From: Platycnemis pennipes
Taxonomy: Eukaryota; Arthropoda; Insecta; Odonata; Platycnemididae
Length of the DNA stretch: 64,000 nucleotides
Direction: 5' to 3'
Assembly: GCA_933228895.1 (NCBI GenBank)
Contig: OW121846.1
Location: 20,775,088 to 20,839,087 of the forward strand
Positions 47,355 through 59,751 of the stretch are shown here, in pieces. Positions within the stretch are counted from its first letter, which is position 1; the number at the start of each line of letters is the position of its first letter. The notes below the pieces were generated by a model. It searched no databases and was not told the DNA's origin. It saw only the letters and a list, made by a program, of their open reading frames with translations. Position numbers and translations under genes: made by a program.

Positions 47355-47555
47355 GATGTCGAGAAGTCCGGTGGTGGCGCCGGGGCAAATCCCTCGCCTG
47401 TCGATCCCAGGGTCGCGGGTTCGAATCCCGTCTGGGGAGGATTTTTGATTTCCGGGGCATGGATGTTTGTGATGTCCAATCTGATAATTGAAAGAGAGGA
47501 CTTTGAGTCCTGAATTTGCTGATTCAAATAACACAAAATAAATAAATAAGTCTTT
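47355..47555 (+). mobile_element. tRNA-derived SINE
   Basis: The head has a gtggtggcgccggggc A-box region (about 47371-47385) and a perfect B box GGTTCGAATCC at 47418-47428. A body follows and ends in an A-rich aaataaataaataag. The head differs from the other SINEs in the window. It lies in piggyBac-derived DNA, between a terminus and coding remnants. The minus frames spanning it are not genes. Confidence 0.7.
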
Positions 47556-47599
47556 AACGATTACTTGGCTGTCAAAGTCATGAAAAAATGCGGCCGGTT

Positions 47600-48072
47600 G
47601 GGCGGGAGTGATGCGTCCCCTTAATACTTTGAAGGGATAAGTATGTGTATTTTGTGATGTATTCAACCAGAATGTTATCAGGAAAAAACAACGACCAGAA
47701 CTCATTTTTCATAGTTTCAGCTGAAGAACAAACCCAGGGCTAACGAGTCACAAAGTTGTGAGCACGAGTTATAGTACTTGTAGTGGGGCTTCTTGGACCA
47801 TTTGCTTTTCTTGTCTCTACCTCGGTAAAAAGCGTTTTATTCCCTCGTCCGTGTATGGCTGGAAGATCTTCACTACTCTCGTCTGTGTCATAATTGTGCT
47901 TAGAGTCGTACACTTCATCGGAATCACTGTCATCGTCCTCGTCAAATGCTGGTACTTCCTCATTCAGGATGGATCGAACCATTCCTGAAATTCTCGAATG
48001 ATTTTCCTCATGTGGATCCAATTTTTTGACTGAGAACGAAATCCTGCTAGAGAAATAAATATATTTAGTCAT
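47600..48072 (-). pseudogene. N-terminal part of a piggyBac transposase
   Basis: Minus frame 48072-47740 has an acidic stretch (DEDDDSDSDEVYDSKHNYDT) and then KANGPRSPTTSTITRAHNFV, like the acidic N-terminus and R.HN.V block of piggyBac transposases. After a stop (47740-47742) the next codons read KNEFWSLFFPDNILVEYITK, like the family's FELFFTDEII..I block. The rest of the protein is absent downstream, where the SINE and terminus lie. It is a dead, internally deleted copy. Confidence 0.65.
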
Positions 48073-48369
48073 TAAATCCGATATGACAACTACATGATTA
48101 TTATTCTCAAATTTAATTTTCAGAAATTTCTTATCTTAATCTTCATTGAATTTTCCTAATTTGCTTCTCCTAGATTCTTCAGGAGAATTACAGCATAGAA
48201 CGTTTGCTAGCAAATCATATTTTTTTATCATAGTGAGCCAGTGATACTTCATTAAGAACTTAAAAGATTTATTAATAGGCTAAGAGTGTTATATTAGAAT
48301 AGCTACTCAAGGTTACAAAATATTCCTCGACGTATAATCTCAACGCCGCGCCGCCCTTGTTCGCGCTTT

Positions 48370-48408
48370 GGGTAAAATGACCGACTGAGTATCGTTAGTG
48401 CGGGCGTT
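48370..48408 (-). mobile_element. Decayed piggyBac-like right terminus
   Basis: GGGTAAAATGACC, then after 19 bases GGGCGTT, resembles the better copy at 47322-47350. It is placed upstream of the transposase N-terminus as a 5' end should be. A TTAA is not preserved at the expected distance. Confidence 0.4.
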
Positions 48409-48409
48409 A

Positions 48410-49186
48410 TGGTGTGAAGGACCAAATTAAATGTTGAAGTGCTTCACTCACTATTAGACGTTTGGATATTGTCGTAAAAAGTAAAAAGTTCGTAGAAGGT
48501 ATAAGTATAATAGCAATTTGATCACCGAAGTCTTCGTAACATGGTGCTCATTACAATACGCATAAAGAAAGGGGAAAAAAGCATAGCGCGACCGACGTGT
48601 CTTTAACCGTCCTCTACAAATTTGCCCAAAATCATTTGTCTTGATCAGGGTTATGCATTTATAATCACTACCTCATCAATGCCCCTGTTTGCTCCGATAG
48701 GCCTTTTATGAATTCTAAACATCGTTCCGAGTTCCGTTTAACGAGCCAGTGATATTTATCCGTGTGTAAGCCATGCCTGGTGTCGTCGCTGCACAGCATC
48801 TGATAAGTAAATAACATTTATTTTTTCTATGTTTGATACATGGCCTTTTCTGGCTTCCTGGGTCACATTTATAAGGGCGAACGGTGAAAGCAAATTTTAC
48901 TCTCTGACAGTAATGTTCCCGGTGTCCATTTTCAATCAAATATTCAATATGGTTCTATTTTGAGTATTTTTGAACAAACCGTTTACATTGAGTTTATTCT
49001 TCTAAAAGTTAGAGCCCTTATGCCTCTGTAATTTGCTGAGGCCCTCGCGGTCATATGAAATTGCATTTTCGCCACTCACTTCATTCATCCGTTGGATTCT
49101 CACCTGGCCTCTACAGCACTGTTTGGATTTCGACCAAATGAACATACATCCACTTATGCTCACTGTACAACGGTGTTTACATCTAC
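48410..49186. other. Unassigned AT-rich DNA
   Basis: No gene or repeat recognised. Confidence 0.35.
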
Positions 49187-49812
49187 ATCCACATAATACC
49201 CTGCAAGCCACCGTAAAGGTGTGTGGCAGGAGGTGAATTCTCACCAAACATGCACTACATATCATGCATAAAAAAGGATTAATATTTATATACTGTTCTA
49301 AACTTCACTATTTATAAAAAAAGATAAAAAAAACAAAGTAAGCATTCAAAAGCATGCTGTTAGTTGGGTTAGCTTCAAGTCCTTGTACCAACATGCAGCT
49401 ACCAATGCTATTGTCATTGCTACACTCGTATTGGATATATTTACCGTTATTCATATCCCTAATTGTACGAGGAAAAAAGGACATTCGTGCAGTATATAAA
49501 TACCAATCCTTTTTTATGCATGGTATCTAGTGCATGTTTGGGAATACCAAGTTGGGGTTCGCAAAATATTTTTAACATTATCACTGAAAATATGGTCTTG
49601 GAATTTGTTTTAGAGATTAAGTCTAAATTTCAACCTGTGATCTGACAATGATTCCGAATTTATTTCATTTAATAGACTGGTTACGCTAATAAGGTTATCG
49701 TACCGTCCCTTTACAAATCTTGCCGATCTTCGCTGCACACGTTCAAGTTAATTATTTAGACCGATTTCATAGGGATCCCATACACTGGCAGCATATTCCA
49801 AATGAGGTCCTT
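49187..49812 (-). mobile_element. Rearranged LINE 3' fragment
   Basis: The tail and 3' untranslated part (from 49187) are close to those of the 59752 copy. RT C-terminal sequence up to about 49812 includes, on the minus strand, LEYAASVWDPYEIGLNN. At about 49489-49541 the expected coding piece is replaced by 50-odd bases of the family's own 3' untranslated region in the opposite orientation (gtatataaataccaatcctt, then tgcatgtttgg). The copy is truncated and non-functional. Confidence 0.8.
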
Positions 49813-50159
49813 CAAGGGAATAATTTACTTGGGAATGCGTGTGAAGTAGAAGGGTTCCACACGCAAGTCGGTACGCTTTGGCCTCGGTACCATCGGTCGA
49901 GTGGCGCCTCTCCCGCGGCCGCCAAAATGGAAACCTGTGGAGGCGCGGCTGGAATTGGTAGATGCGAAGGACTGACAAAGGCATCGGCAGAAGGAGAAAC
50001 TTGATGGTCGATCACCGAGAAATACTTGGAGAGCCGATGTACATGTAACTGAGGCGAATGTGACCCTTTTTGGCAATTGCATATTTTTGTTCATTCCGGA
50101 AAAAAACAACTATGAAAAGTTGCCTTAGCTTATATAGTTAATATTAAGAATGAAGGTAA
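49813..50159. other. Unassigned DNA
   Basis: A short moderately GC-rich stretch next to the LINE breakpoint. I see nothing specific. Confidence 0.3.
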
Positions 50160-50375
50160 AGCGGCTGGTATTGTTTCGTGGAGAGGAGTACTGGACTCCT
50201 ATTGGCCAGGGTTCAACTCCCAACCATTGCTTAGATCTTTCATTGATCTGTGGGTCTCCACTTGAGTGCTTTGTGGAGAAAGCATGGAGTGAAGTACCCT
50301 GCCTGTCCGGTGACACGTTACACTCTAGACTTCCTTTCCTCGCCTTTCCTCAAGAGGTGACTGACTGAATGACTC
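50160..50375 (+). mobile_element. tRNA-derived SINE, same family as 11626 and 34720
   Basis: A tRNA-like head with B box GGTTCAACTCC (50210-50220) is followed by the family core gagtgctttgtggagaaagc, an agtaccctgcctgtcc block, and a T/C-rich end (cttcctttcctcgcc). This is the clearest copy of the shared body. Confidence 0.75.
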
Positions 50376-51352
50376 TACGCTTGCTTACTGTTTAGTTACT
50401 AGTTTTCGTAGGTTACTGCACGAGCCTTGCGTTCGTGCCATAATCTAAAGCGCAATAATCCAGGAATCCTGAAATAGTCTCGAGTGGCAAAGACTTGTAT
50501 GAAATGGGATACTATCTATATATGCTGGATAATGAAATATTTACATTATTACAATAGTTAATGTAATAAGTCACATTAGAAGATTATGATACAAATACAT
50601 TTTGGTAGCATAATTGCTTCGTTCCATTCCCAATCACGAAGAAACCAGAATTTTTAAATTTTCATGCAACGTTCTGTTTCTTCTGGGCTTTCAAACTTTT
50701 CTCCTGGAATTACATTAATATTGGGGATTGAGATTGCTACTGATGGGGTAAAGTATGCACTGATTCCTTGAGTGGATACTCCAATCCGCTACGTTGGCAG
50801 AAGTCTTCGATTAAAAACTTGACATTATTTAGTTCTGGCACCGTAAAATCTTCTGCTACGGATGCAGACCTTTTGATGGGCTGTTAGGCGTTAAGCGTTT
50901 TTTAACGGCTCCTGAGTTTCTATTTGAGAGCATGATAATGTTAGCTCTAGTTTTCCCTCCTCCTCCATCCCTCTCTCTTGAAACTTGCGGAAGCCAAACG
51001 AGCTCTCTTAAATAGCAATTACGGGATAGAACGGCCAGGCCACGATGGGCTTAAATAAAGAGTATATGAGTACTGTATCAGGTTTCATCTCTATGCAAAG
51101 CATAATGACAGTCCGTAAAATATCAATGTAAACAGACAACAATATGCAATTTGGAGCAAAGGAAATTTAAAAATCAGCTTTTGGCTCTTTCACATTTGGT
51201 AATCACATATTGCGCTCATTTAATAGCTTGGCTTAGTCGAAAATGTTTTTGGGGTTATATGTCAGAAGGGACAATTTATCTTAATCTCGCCCCAATAACG
51301 AACTATTAGTAGTATTAATATAAAATGTTTGCGTTTCTTTAGAATGGCATAC
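50376..51352. other. Unassigned DNA with a repeat end
   Basis: Nothing is recognisable except 51253-51300, where ttggggttatatgtcagaag through ctcgccccaataac resembles the end of the duplicated unit at 1723-1784. Both are probably 3' ends of one old repeat family. Confidence 0.4.
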
Positions 51353-52325
51353 GTTCAACTGGTCTGTTAAGACTCTTGCCAAACAGCAGCCGTTAAATTT
51401 CCACTGACATTCAGAGGTGTTTTAGCGATTATTATTTTAGTTTTTAAGACGCTATTTGCTAAAAGCCGCATGAATGAATTGACATCAAGTTCGTGCCATT
51501 AAAAAATCATTTCCTTTCTGCATAGAATATACGATCTATTTAATGAAAGTATCTTTCGAGGTAGTGCCAATTGGGGGCCGCCTCCCCGCCGTTGAAGCAT
51601 CCAGTTTCCGGGCGCCACCGCCGGGGGGCGGGCCCGGGCCGCCGCGCCCACAAAGGAGCCGAACGTGCCACGGAGCGAGATGTGCGGCAGGTGGCCTGCA
51701 ACCGCGGCACGAGCGATGAATGCCGCACAAATCGGTTGCATTGTTCATGGTTGCTTTGTGCCTTGTTGCGGTCGGCCGCGGGTTGGGGCGAGGGGTATAT
51801 GCGTGGCGATAATGGTATCGCTGTCTCCTCTCGCGGTCGCCTGTTTGCTCGCCGCCGCTGGGATGAAGCGCAATCCTGTTGACTTCTAGGCGCGGAGCAG
51901 TTAGGAGAGAGCTTGGGGAGAGGGTGGGGGACGTTGGGCTCGGAGATAAGGCGTGGTTGCACAACAGATTTTTCGCCGTTTTCGATTCATCGACTTGCAC
52001 GACGGAACCAATAAACAGTGCGTGTCAAGTCACCTCGAGTGCGCAATGCTGAATTCGTTGTGACCTCGGATTCCAGTCGCGGTTTCGTGACTCCCTCACA
52101 TATCAGGCCCCCTTCCTTATTGCCGCACTTCGAGCCGGCGAACTTACCCCGAGTTTGATGAGTGATGTTCAACTGGTCTGTTAAGACCCTTTCCAAATAG
52201 CAGCCGTTAAATTTCCCAAAAAAAATCAGATGGTTATTTTAGCAATTATTTGTTAGCTTTCTGGACGTTGTTTACTAAAAGGAACGTGACTCAATTAATA
52301 TCAGTTTCAAACGTTATAAAAAATG
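51353..52325. repeat. About 155-bp direct repeats flanking a CpG-dense block
   Basis: gttcaactggtctgttaaga begins at 51354 and again at 52167. The similarity continues through cagcagccgttaaattt and on for about 150 bases (to about 51505 and 52325) with gaps. Between them, 51540-52140 is strongly CpG-rich with frames open on both strands and no recognised protein. It could be a segmental duplication around an island or a decayed terminal-repeat element. No retroviral genes, primer-binding site or TG...CA ends were seen. Confidence 0.6.
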
Positions 52326-55300
52326 GCGGATTTTCGTGTGGTATATCGCATCTTTGGTTTTCGTGTGTTGAAAATTTTGTTCTTGTTCCAGATATACCTT
52401 CCGGCACGAAGTATTCCTCAGCGGTCTTAGTCACCAGGAGAAGTGGTTAGCGGACACCGTAATGTCATAAATTGGAGGACTCGGAAGCATTCATTCACAA
52501 ATATTATGTTTGATTTTTCCCCTTACATTTTATTTTATCCCATGAGTAATCCTTGATTTACACAGAAGTCACCGCAGTGTATTTATAATATATGTTGAAA
52601 TAAGATTTACACTTTTATTTTCATCCCTCCTTCCGTTTTCGTACTTTCTTTTCAAAAGAATATTTGCGTCAACGAAAAAAGATAACTCAGGTAATTAACG
52701 ACAGTACTTAGGAATCCCATATGTTGAAAAAGTTTTCAAACCAATCATACTAATACATCCTATGAATCATTATTTATTCTCGTGAGCTAGATTGGCTATT
52801 TCGCCTTATAAATTTTATACATTCTTGTTTAAATGCCATGGAAACTACTGACCTAGCGCCCCACTTCATGCTTGTGCCTAACATCTCACACTTTAACTGT
52901 ATCTGATGACAACTACGGATTTGAGAGGACTATACTTCACATAAATAGAAGCGACGGGTCAGAGGGAACACAGTTTCTCTTTATTATCCACACGACCTAC
53001 ATATTTTTTCATCGTTATGCCAAAGACGTTATTTGCCATACATCTTGAAGGTGGATTACAGATATTATTGTAGTATTATGTACATGTAGATGAAAAGATG
53101 CTGTTCATTTTTAGTGTTTCCAGATAATTGTATGAGGGAGGATATTATTATCAAATGTACAATATTTTCATGAGTTCTATGTGCAACATTTATTATTATT
53201 ATTTCATTAGATTTATTCTACATTGTGTAGAGCTCTAGGTTTGAAAAGTTTAAGAAGGCATTTTGAACGGCCAGACATATTTTTAGATTGAGGAATGAAT
53301 TTGAGTATGAATGCTGTTGGTAGAAAGATAGGGGGGGGGGGAGGGTAGTAATGAATACACTCACACGCCGATTATTCTAATTAGCTTGCGTTTGATTCAG
53401 TAGCAACTCCACCTTGGATTGACGGCGAGATCAACATTCATTATTCCAATTGCTGGTTTAAAGTTGAGAAAATGCGGTGTTTTACCGGCACACCAGTCGG
53501 AATGAAACGTCAACTGTATTCACACTTCTATTGAATCAAGCAATATACTATGTGTAACAAGTGTCTTTTCTGTTCTATTCATAGCATAATTCATGGCATG
53601 TCTGAATGCGGAAGCCTACTCGTGTCTCAACTGGGAAATGCGCGTGATTCTTCGGCCAAGGATCCGAGATGAATAGGCTAACTGCGAAAACAGCCACTTG
53701 TTGCGCCTCCCTTTCCGTTGGGAGACGGGGCTGTCCGCTTTGGAGTGCTATCTCGTTCAGAAAATAAGTCCCAAGGCCCACTCGATAACTACGTGCGAGT
53801 GAAGCGTACATCTGTGCACTCCGAGTGCAATTTTCCAGCTGTTGAAATAGCATCGTTTACTTCACTTTAGCGCCTTCATACAATTTTAACATGTGACGTA
53901 TATGATGGATTCACAGTTTGCTGACTAATAATATTTGAACTCTTGACACTGCAATGATTGTGAAATATTAGTGCCTTAATTAATCGTAATAAGTTTAATA
54001 ATCTAAAGAGAAAATAAATACAGCTGGAAAGAATTCATGTAATTTTCTTTCAAAATCCTCTCTCATAATGATCCTTCATTATCTAATATCATTCGGTTCA
54101 TTTGTACCTATCATTAAATACCTAATTCACTAAATTAAGGTTATGCACCTTAATATTCGGCGCAACTCTTACCATTATTACGTAGGCGTATTCCATCAAT
54201 ATCATGGGATAGTAGCACCGCTCAAACAAGAATTAGGACTCATCAAAATGTCCCCCAACTTCTAAGGATTTCCTGCCAAAATATTTGTTTTGAGTGGAGG
54301 AGTATAGTGGAACATGAAATAGTACCTCTTGGAGAAGTAATTTAATCTTTTTCTATACTGGTACATTTTGTCTCCATCACTTATCAAAGAGATAAAGGTA
54401 GATTTTTTCGTTCCTTGTATTTCCGTGACGTAAGACCTAAATGCTTTCGGATTCTCATCAAGCTTTTCCCCGAGTTCTTTTCTGCTGAATTACTCGAACG
54501 TATTCTTAAAGGTTGTTTTTGCAGCCGCTCTGGATAATTTATATCTTAATGATTTTTTTCAAGGTCATCGTTGGAAGTATCTTTCTTCACCTTTTTCTCT
54601 TTCGCAGGGTTTACTCACAGTTTCAACAATTTAATAACCTCCTGTTGTACTATCTGGGTTCCTTGACATCGCTGTTTTATTTTATTGGTAGCTATAGGTA
54701 CATATTTGGAACAAGGAATGCGCGATTTCAATTGCCATTCTCCGAGTAGTCCCTGTATCCAAGTTTCCGGTTAAGTATTTTAAATCTGTGGAATAGAACT
54801 CTGCTAGTCACACTTGAATCCCTTAGGGCTTTCCTAAACAGGTAGATCGTCTTTTTTTATTTGAAGTTCATTTTTGTGTTTCTGCACTCAATAAGAATAT
54901 AACATTTACTAATGTATGACCACTAATGCCATCAACTTTCCCAACATATATTACTCACTCTGGCCAATCTGGCTGGCCAAAAAGTGGCCAGTCAATCAAG
55001 AATGTTTTTATTTTATTGGGGTTTCTATCGGGGTATTGATTTCTATTATATTTTATTCTAATTCTATTGTTACTACTTGATGCAGGGCGTTGCATGTTAA
55101 AAGATGCAGTTGTGACTCGTATATTTCTTTATCCTTACCCGTAGGTTTGTGGCTGTATTTGTTCCAATCTAATTAATATTTAATTGTTCCAATATTTTAA
55201 TTTAAGCCGCGATAAGACTGGCTTCTGTTTTTACGCCTTGGCACAAGGAGTGGTGAAAAGGCAAAGTTCTCTTTTTATAAGACAAGTTTTTATTAAGTCA

Positions 55301-58300
55301 CTATGTCTATGCATAAATGTTTAATCGTAAATATGTTATACATTTTGATGATACTGAGTAAAAGTTTAGCAGAAAAATGGCTATTTGAGTGCATGATACC
55401 ATAGAGGCATTCAAAAATTAAAATGCTATTTTTATTGAATAGGCCCCACGCTATTATGGCTACTGTATGTGAAAGAGAATAGTATATGTACAATTGCTAC
55501 TGTATGTACAGTGCTCGTGCCTGATAGTTTTTGCCCTAAAAGCTTACCGCCTTTGACATCCATTTTTTCCACTATGGCATCCCTTCTATTTTCCTTGCTC
55601 ATGTTTACACAAGTATATAGGTTTCGTACTCGTACAAGGTCATCTGATTCAAACGTTTTTATCTGTAGTAGATAGCATTATCTTGTGTGTCCTAATTATT
55701 TTCTTAAGGCATCTCAGGTATCCATTACCAATCGTGGTAATCCATTGTAATATTTTTATCATAGATCCTAACGTCGTAGCTGATAGTCATCCTTTTCCTT
55801 GATTCCTGAAGAAATGTTTACTGCCATTAATTGGTTCCCTACAATTAATTTCTTGACAGACACTTTTATTTGGTCCTCGTTTGTGTAGCCAGGCTTGAAT
55901 CGGGTCTTTCTCTTCATCAAAGCAAACAGAAGTAATTTATTGCGATTCGTGCTCCTAAATAAATGTAATGATTTTACGCAAATAATTAGGATTGAGAGAT
56001 CCCAGTGTGCTAGAAAAAATATATTTATTTTAAGCTCATTTGAATAAGCTAAGAAATGGTGGTACTGCGGCAGGGTTTTGCTGACGAAACAAGTGCATAC
56101 ATATTTTATGTTGCAAGACATAGGCAATAATTTTGCTCCTGAACTTACCATTGTATTTCAGAGCCCCTAAGCTTTAGTAAATATATATTCGTAATTGCCT
56201 ATGAAAATCATGAAGCTCGGAAATTCTGCCCCATTGAACATGGTATTAGTCGTTTCATAGGCTCCTACGTTCCCTGCTCGTGGAGTCTGCTGCCACGAAG
56301 CATTTCCTAATCTAGGGATGGCAATAGAACAAGTTCACTTAAACTCAGTAAAATGAATAGGTACCAGCTGTTTAAAATAAATAAACTGTATAAATAATAT
56401 TAAATGAAATAAATATAAGTGTATCACAATAGAATAACTGAATAAAGGTTCCTCAGATAATTTTTAATAAGCTTTCAAATAATGCACCGTCTAATTAGAA
56501 GCGTTCGCACCACCACCGAGCGGCCGGGATAGGAAAGAGATTATGTTCCTTTGACGTCACACGTATAATTGACCGGCATGCAATATTTCGCCGTAGAATT
56601 TTCACACCGTTGAATATTTGAACTGATAAGCTAATAGTGAAAAATAGCTAATATTATTTTGAACTCGTACGGCTTCAGAGGTGATAAACGTGTGATGATA
56701 ACATTATAAAAATAGGAAACTGCCCTATTACTGTCGTTGTTCACTCATGGACTTTATCCGTCTTGCTATAAAATAACTTGGGTAGTAAGAAAGCATATGA
56801 TGCTCTTTTTGGAGGATTTATAACTATTATTTCATAATCCCAGTTACGTTTAAACGCTTGAATTTATAGGTTACGCATAAAGACTCCTCGTTCATATGGT
56901 GTTTATAGTGTTTCACTTTGCACTTTTTGTCATTAAAATTCTCAAAAGCAATAATTAACATACAGGAATAGAAAGTGTTAGTTGGCTTGTTATGAAACTT
57001 TCGTTATCAAATCAGGCACGGGATAGTTTTGTGCTCACATCACTCAAGTGGTGTACCAAGGTCATTTTACTGGTAGCACTATCAAGGTAAATTACCTGTC
57101 ATTCATGTCAGGTGCCTCGGTCTCCATGGGTTTATTTTTAACGATTGCAAATAAAACTATGCACCTATCATTAAAAAGACATTTTATTTAGCACAAAATG
57201 GTGGTCAACACTCACAAGTTACGAATTGCTAACACTTTGAAGAAACCGAATTATTTGTCTTCCATTGATAACAAGAACTGGGCTGCATATCTCTGATGTA
57301 ACATAAGGCACGCCTTAAGTGATGAAAATCACCCCGATGAATGATCTAGATAAAATTTCACGAATTACATTTTCCGTTTACTCGCTGTGTTATCCAAGCT
57401 ATTGCCTCAGTCGCGAATAGTTGACTAGAATGGAGATGCTGACCTCCATAAGCTGGATCACAATTCTTCTAAATGTACTTCTTTGACAGTAAGAGGTGAT
57501 ATTACGAGAATAATCTTGAATAAATGGAAAATCTCACCATAAGAGCAAATTCAAAATGAGATCGCTAACTAGTATATTAACTTGATGAAAAGGCACATTG
57601 TACTATTTCACGGTTTTTAATTTACATAAAGTGGATTCCACGTTTAATAAAGCAATATATACCTATATACACCATTACATTTCACTCCTAATTAATGATG
57701 TTATATACCGTCGAAATAATTGCTGTCAATGAAATTTTGTGTAATAGAACAAAGTGACTTATCATTTTGGTGAATATTTCAAAAATCCATGATATTTTGC
57801 GTTAGTCTACCATATTTATTAGTAGTTTAAAATGAAGTGTATCCATTTTATAACCAAGCCATTGCGCATTCACATAAAATCTAGTAATTGTTTTGTCGTA
57901 ATAGCTAATCGGACTAAATATTTCGTATCACAGGAACAAACAAAAGGCGGAATAATGTATTCAAATATTTTGCCAAAAAAGTAAATTACAATTTAAAAGC
58001 TAAAACATTGGTTGTTAATAATTTAATGGCTTTCATTCTTTGTTATTTGGATTCATAATGAGATTTTACGGCGGCATTCAGCAAATCAAAATGTCCATTT
58101 TTTGCATAATTTCCAGCATAATTTTTGTGATTGTTCTACTTGAATTTGCAGCAAGAATTCCCTGAGAAATATATATATAATAGATATTATGATTGAATTT
58201 TTATAGTCTTTCATTTATCTATAAAAGTTTCTCTGAGTTCATTCTAATACTTCTGTGACTTTTATCTGTACCTGACGGGGAATTAGTTACGTAATATCAC

Positions 58301-58466
58301 GATACATCTCAGATTTAACCATAATCATGGTGACGAAATTGACGTTTTTTCTGGCAATAATTGATTTTTCATTAAATTTACCATTTATTGTTGGATTTAA
58401 ACTTACTTTCACAATTATTTTAATGGGTATAGTGAAAAGACAAGCCTAAAAGATACAGTTATTCAT
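52326..58466. other. Long featureless AT-rich stretch
   Basis: About 6.1 kb with almost nothing recognisable. A possible, very decayed LINE tail lies at 53042-53096 (ending tgtacatgtagatg). A poly-G run sits at 53331-53341, and a D-box match TTACGTAA is at 58287-58294. The longest frames (53575-53853 and 55768-56151, both minus) carry no motif I know. Confidence 0.4.
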
Positions 58467-58540
58467 CTTCATCTACAAAATACCGTGCAAACCCCCTCGA
58501 GGGTATGTGGCAGAGGGGATATTTGGCCACACGGTGTAGT
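58467..58540 (-). mobile_element. Solo LINE 3' tail, diverged
   Basis: On the minus strand the family hairpin (ctgccacataccctcgaggg and its partner) is followed by a TGTAGA-like end (aagatgaa). The upstream sequence does not match the other copies, so it may be a different subfamily or a minimal insertion. Confidence 0.6.
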
Positions 58541-59751
58541 TAGTTTCTTCTTCTGTGCCACGTCAGGTGTCAATGAAAGATGTGCAAGAAATATCACTCG
58601 GTGTAGTGATGAAAGAAAGTCTTGATCCTCGCTCCGAATTTAGAATCGGCATCGTATTTAGTACGAAATAGAATGCCCAATTCACCGGGCCCCACACCGC
58701 TGTTCAAAAGTTCCAAATGAAATGTAAAGCATTGTATTAGGGCATGGGTCCTGCCACGTTGATGCTTTCAGAGATAAATGAACGCGGAGCGTAGAGCCTT
58801 GTAACTCACGTTAAAAAGGTCAATTCTCAAAAGAAGAGATCCGAAACACGTCTGTACATCAGAGAGCAGAATGTAATGTAAGGGCTGAGATTGTGCAATG
58901 ACCTCAAAGACTTAATCCTGATTGCTTCGATATTTAAATTAGGAAAGGCATGATGGGTGGAAGGAACCTTATTTAGGCATAAGAGCGAAAAGGAAGGCAA
59001 TGACAACGACTTGCCAAGTCGATGAGCAAGCGTCTGCGATCGGAACATTCAAAGGAATACGTTGGTGCATCGTTCAGATGTTCTCTGCATATCCAAATGA
59101 GTACTTTGGTTGGTAACGCAAGGACGGGACACGTGTATTTGTTTCATTCAACTTTTCTTTGCCATTTCATTATTATTGGGAATCCTTCGCTCAAATTTAA
59201 TGATGTTCAGTCATTTTATGTTTTCCTTATATTATCTAACCTTCACCGAGCTGAGTTTGCTGCTGATGATGATAATGAAAAGTAGTTGTATCTATGGTTC
59301 TTATTTTCTCAATAAACACGTTTGTTCTTATTCGCCAGAATCACCTATTCATGCTAATAAATGAAAAATATATGAGAATGACTATTCCAAGACGGTATGG
59401 TCTTCTTATTAAATACCAATGATTGAGAACATTTTCTGTTGCATATGGTTTGCTTATATAGCGTAAAATACAAAATTATTCAATCGTTTTTAATGGAATA
59501 TGGCAAGATGTTGGAAAAAAAATTGTTGTAGCACAATGAGCCGGATTGGCTCATTTTGCCGTCCAAGGAAGTCAAGAAACTTCGTCTTTCTAGTTTCAAA
59601 CACTTTAACAATTAAATAACTTTGGATTAAGGGTTAATCACACGGAAGCTAAAATGATGAGGTTTTTGAGGAAAAACAAGGCGAAACGTCAGTATTAAAG
59701 TGCCAAGGCATAAGCTAGAACAGGTGGAAGAATGTTGTCACTAGAATAGTA
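58541..59751. other. Unassigned DNA
   Basis: No gene recognised. At 59653-59690 there is a tgatgag...cgaaacgtc arrangement weakly like a hammerhead core. Confidence 0.3.

Noticed and set aside
47313..47705. 130-codon minus frame
   Set aside because: It runs through a SINE and a transposon terminus; coincidental openness.
51353..52325. LTR retrotransposon
   Set aside because: Direct repeats lack TG...CA ends, primer-binding site and any gag or pol sequence between them.
58287..58294. TTACGTAA in the 52-58 kb stretch, and another at 30088-30095
   Set aside because: Isolated from any promoter-like sequence; consistent with chance.
59653..59690. Hammerhead-like TGATGAG...CGAAACGTC
   Set aside because: The conserved C before UGAUGA is A, and stem II does not pair well.
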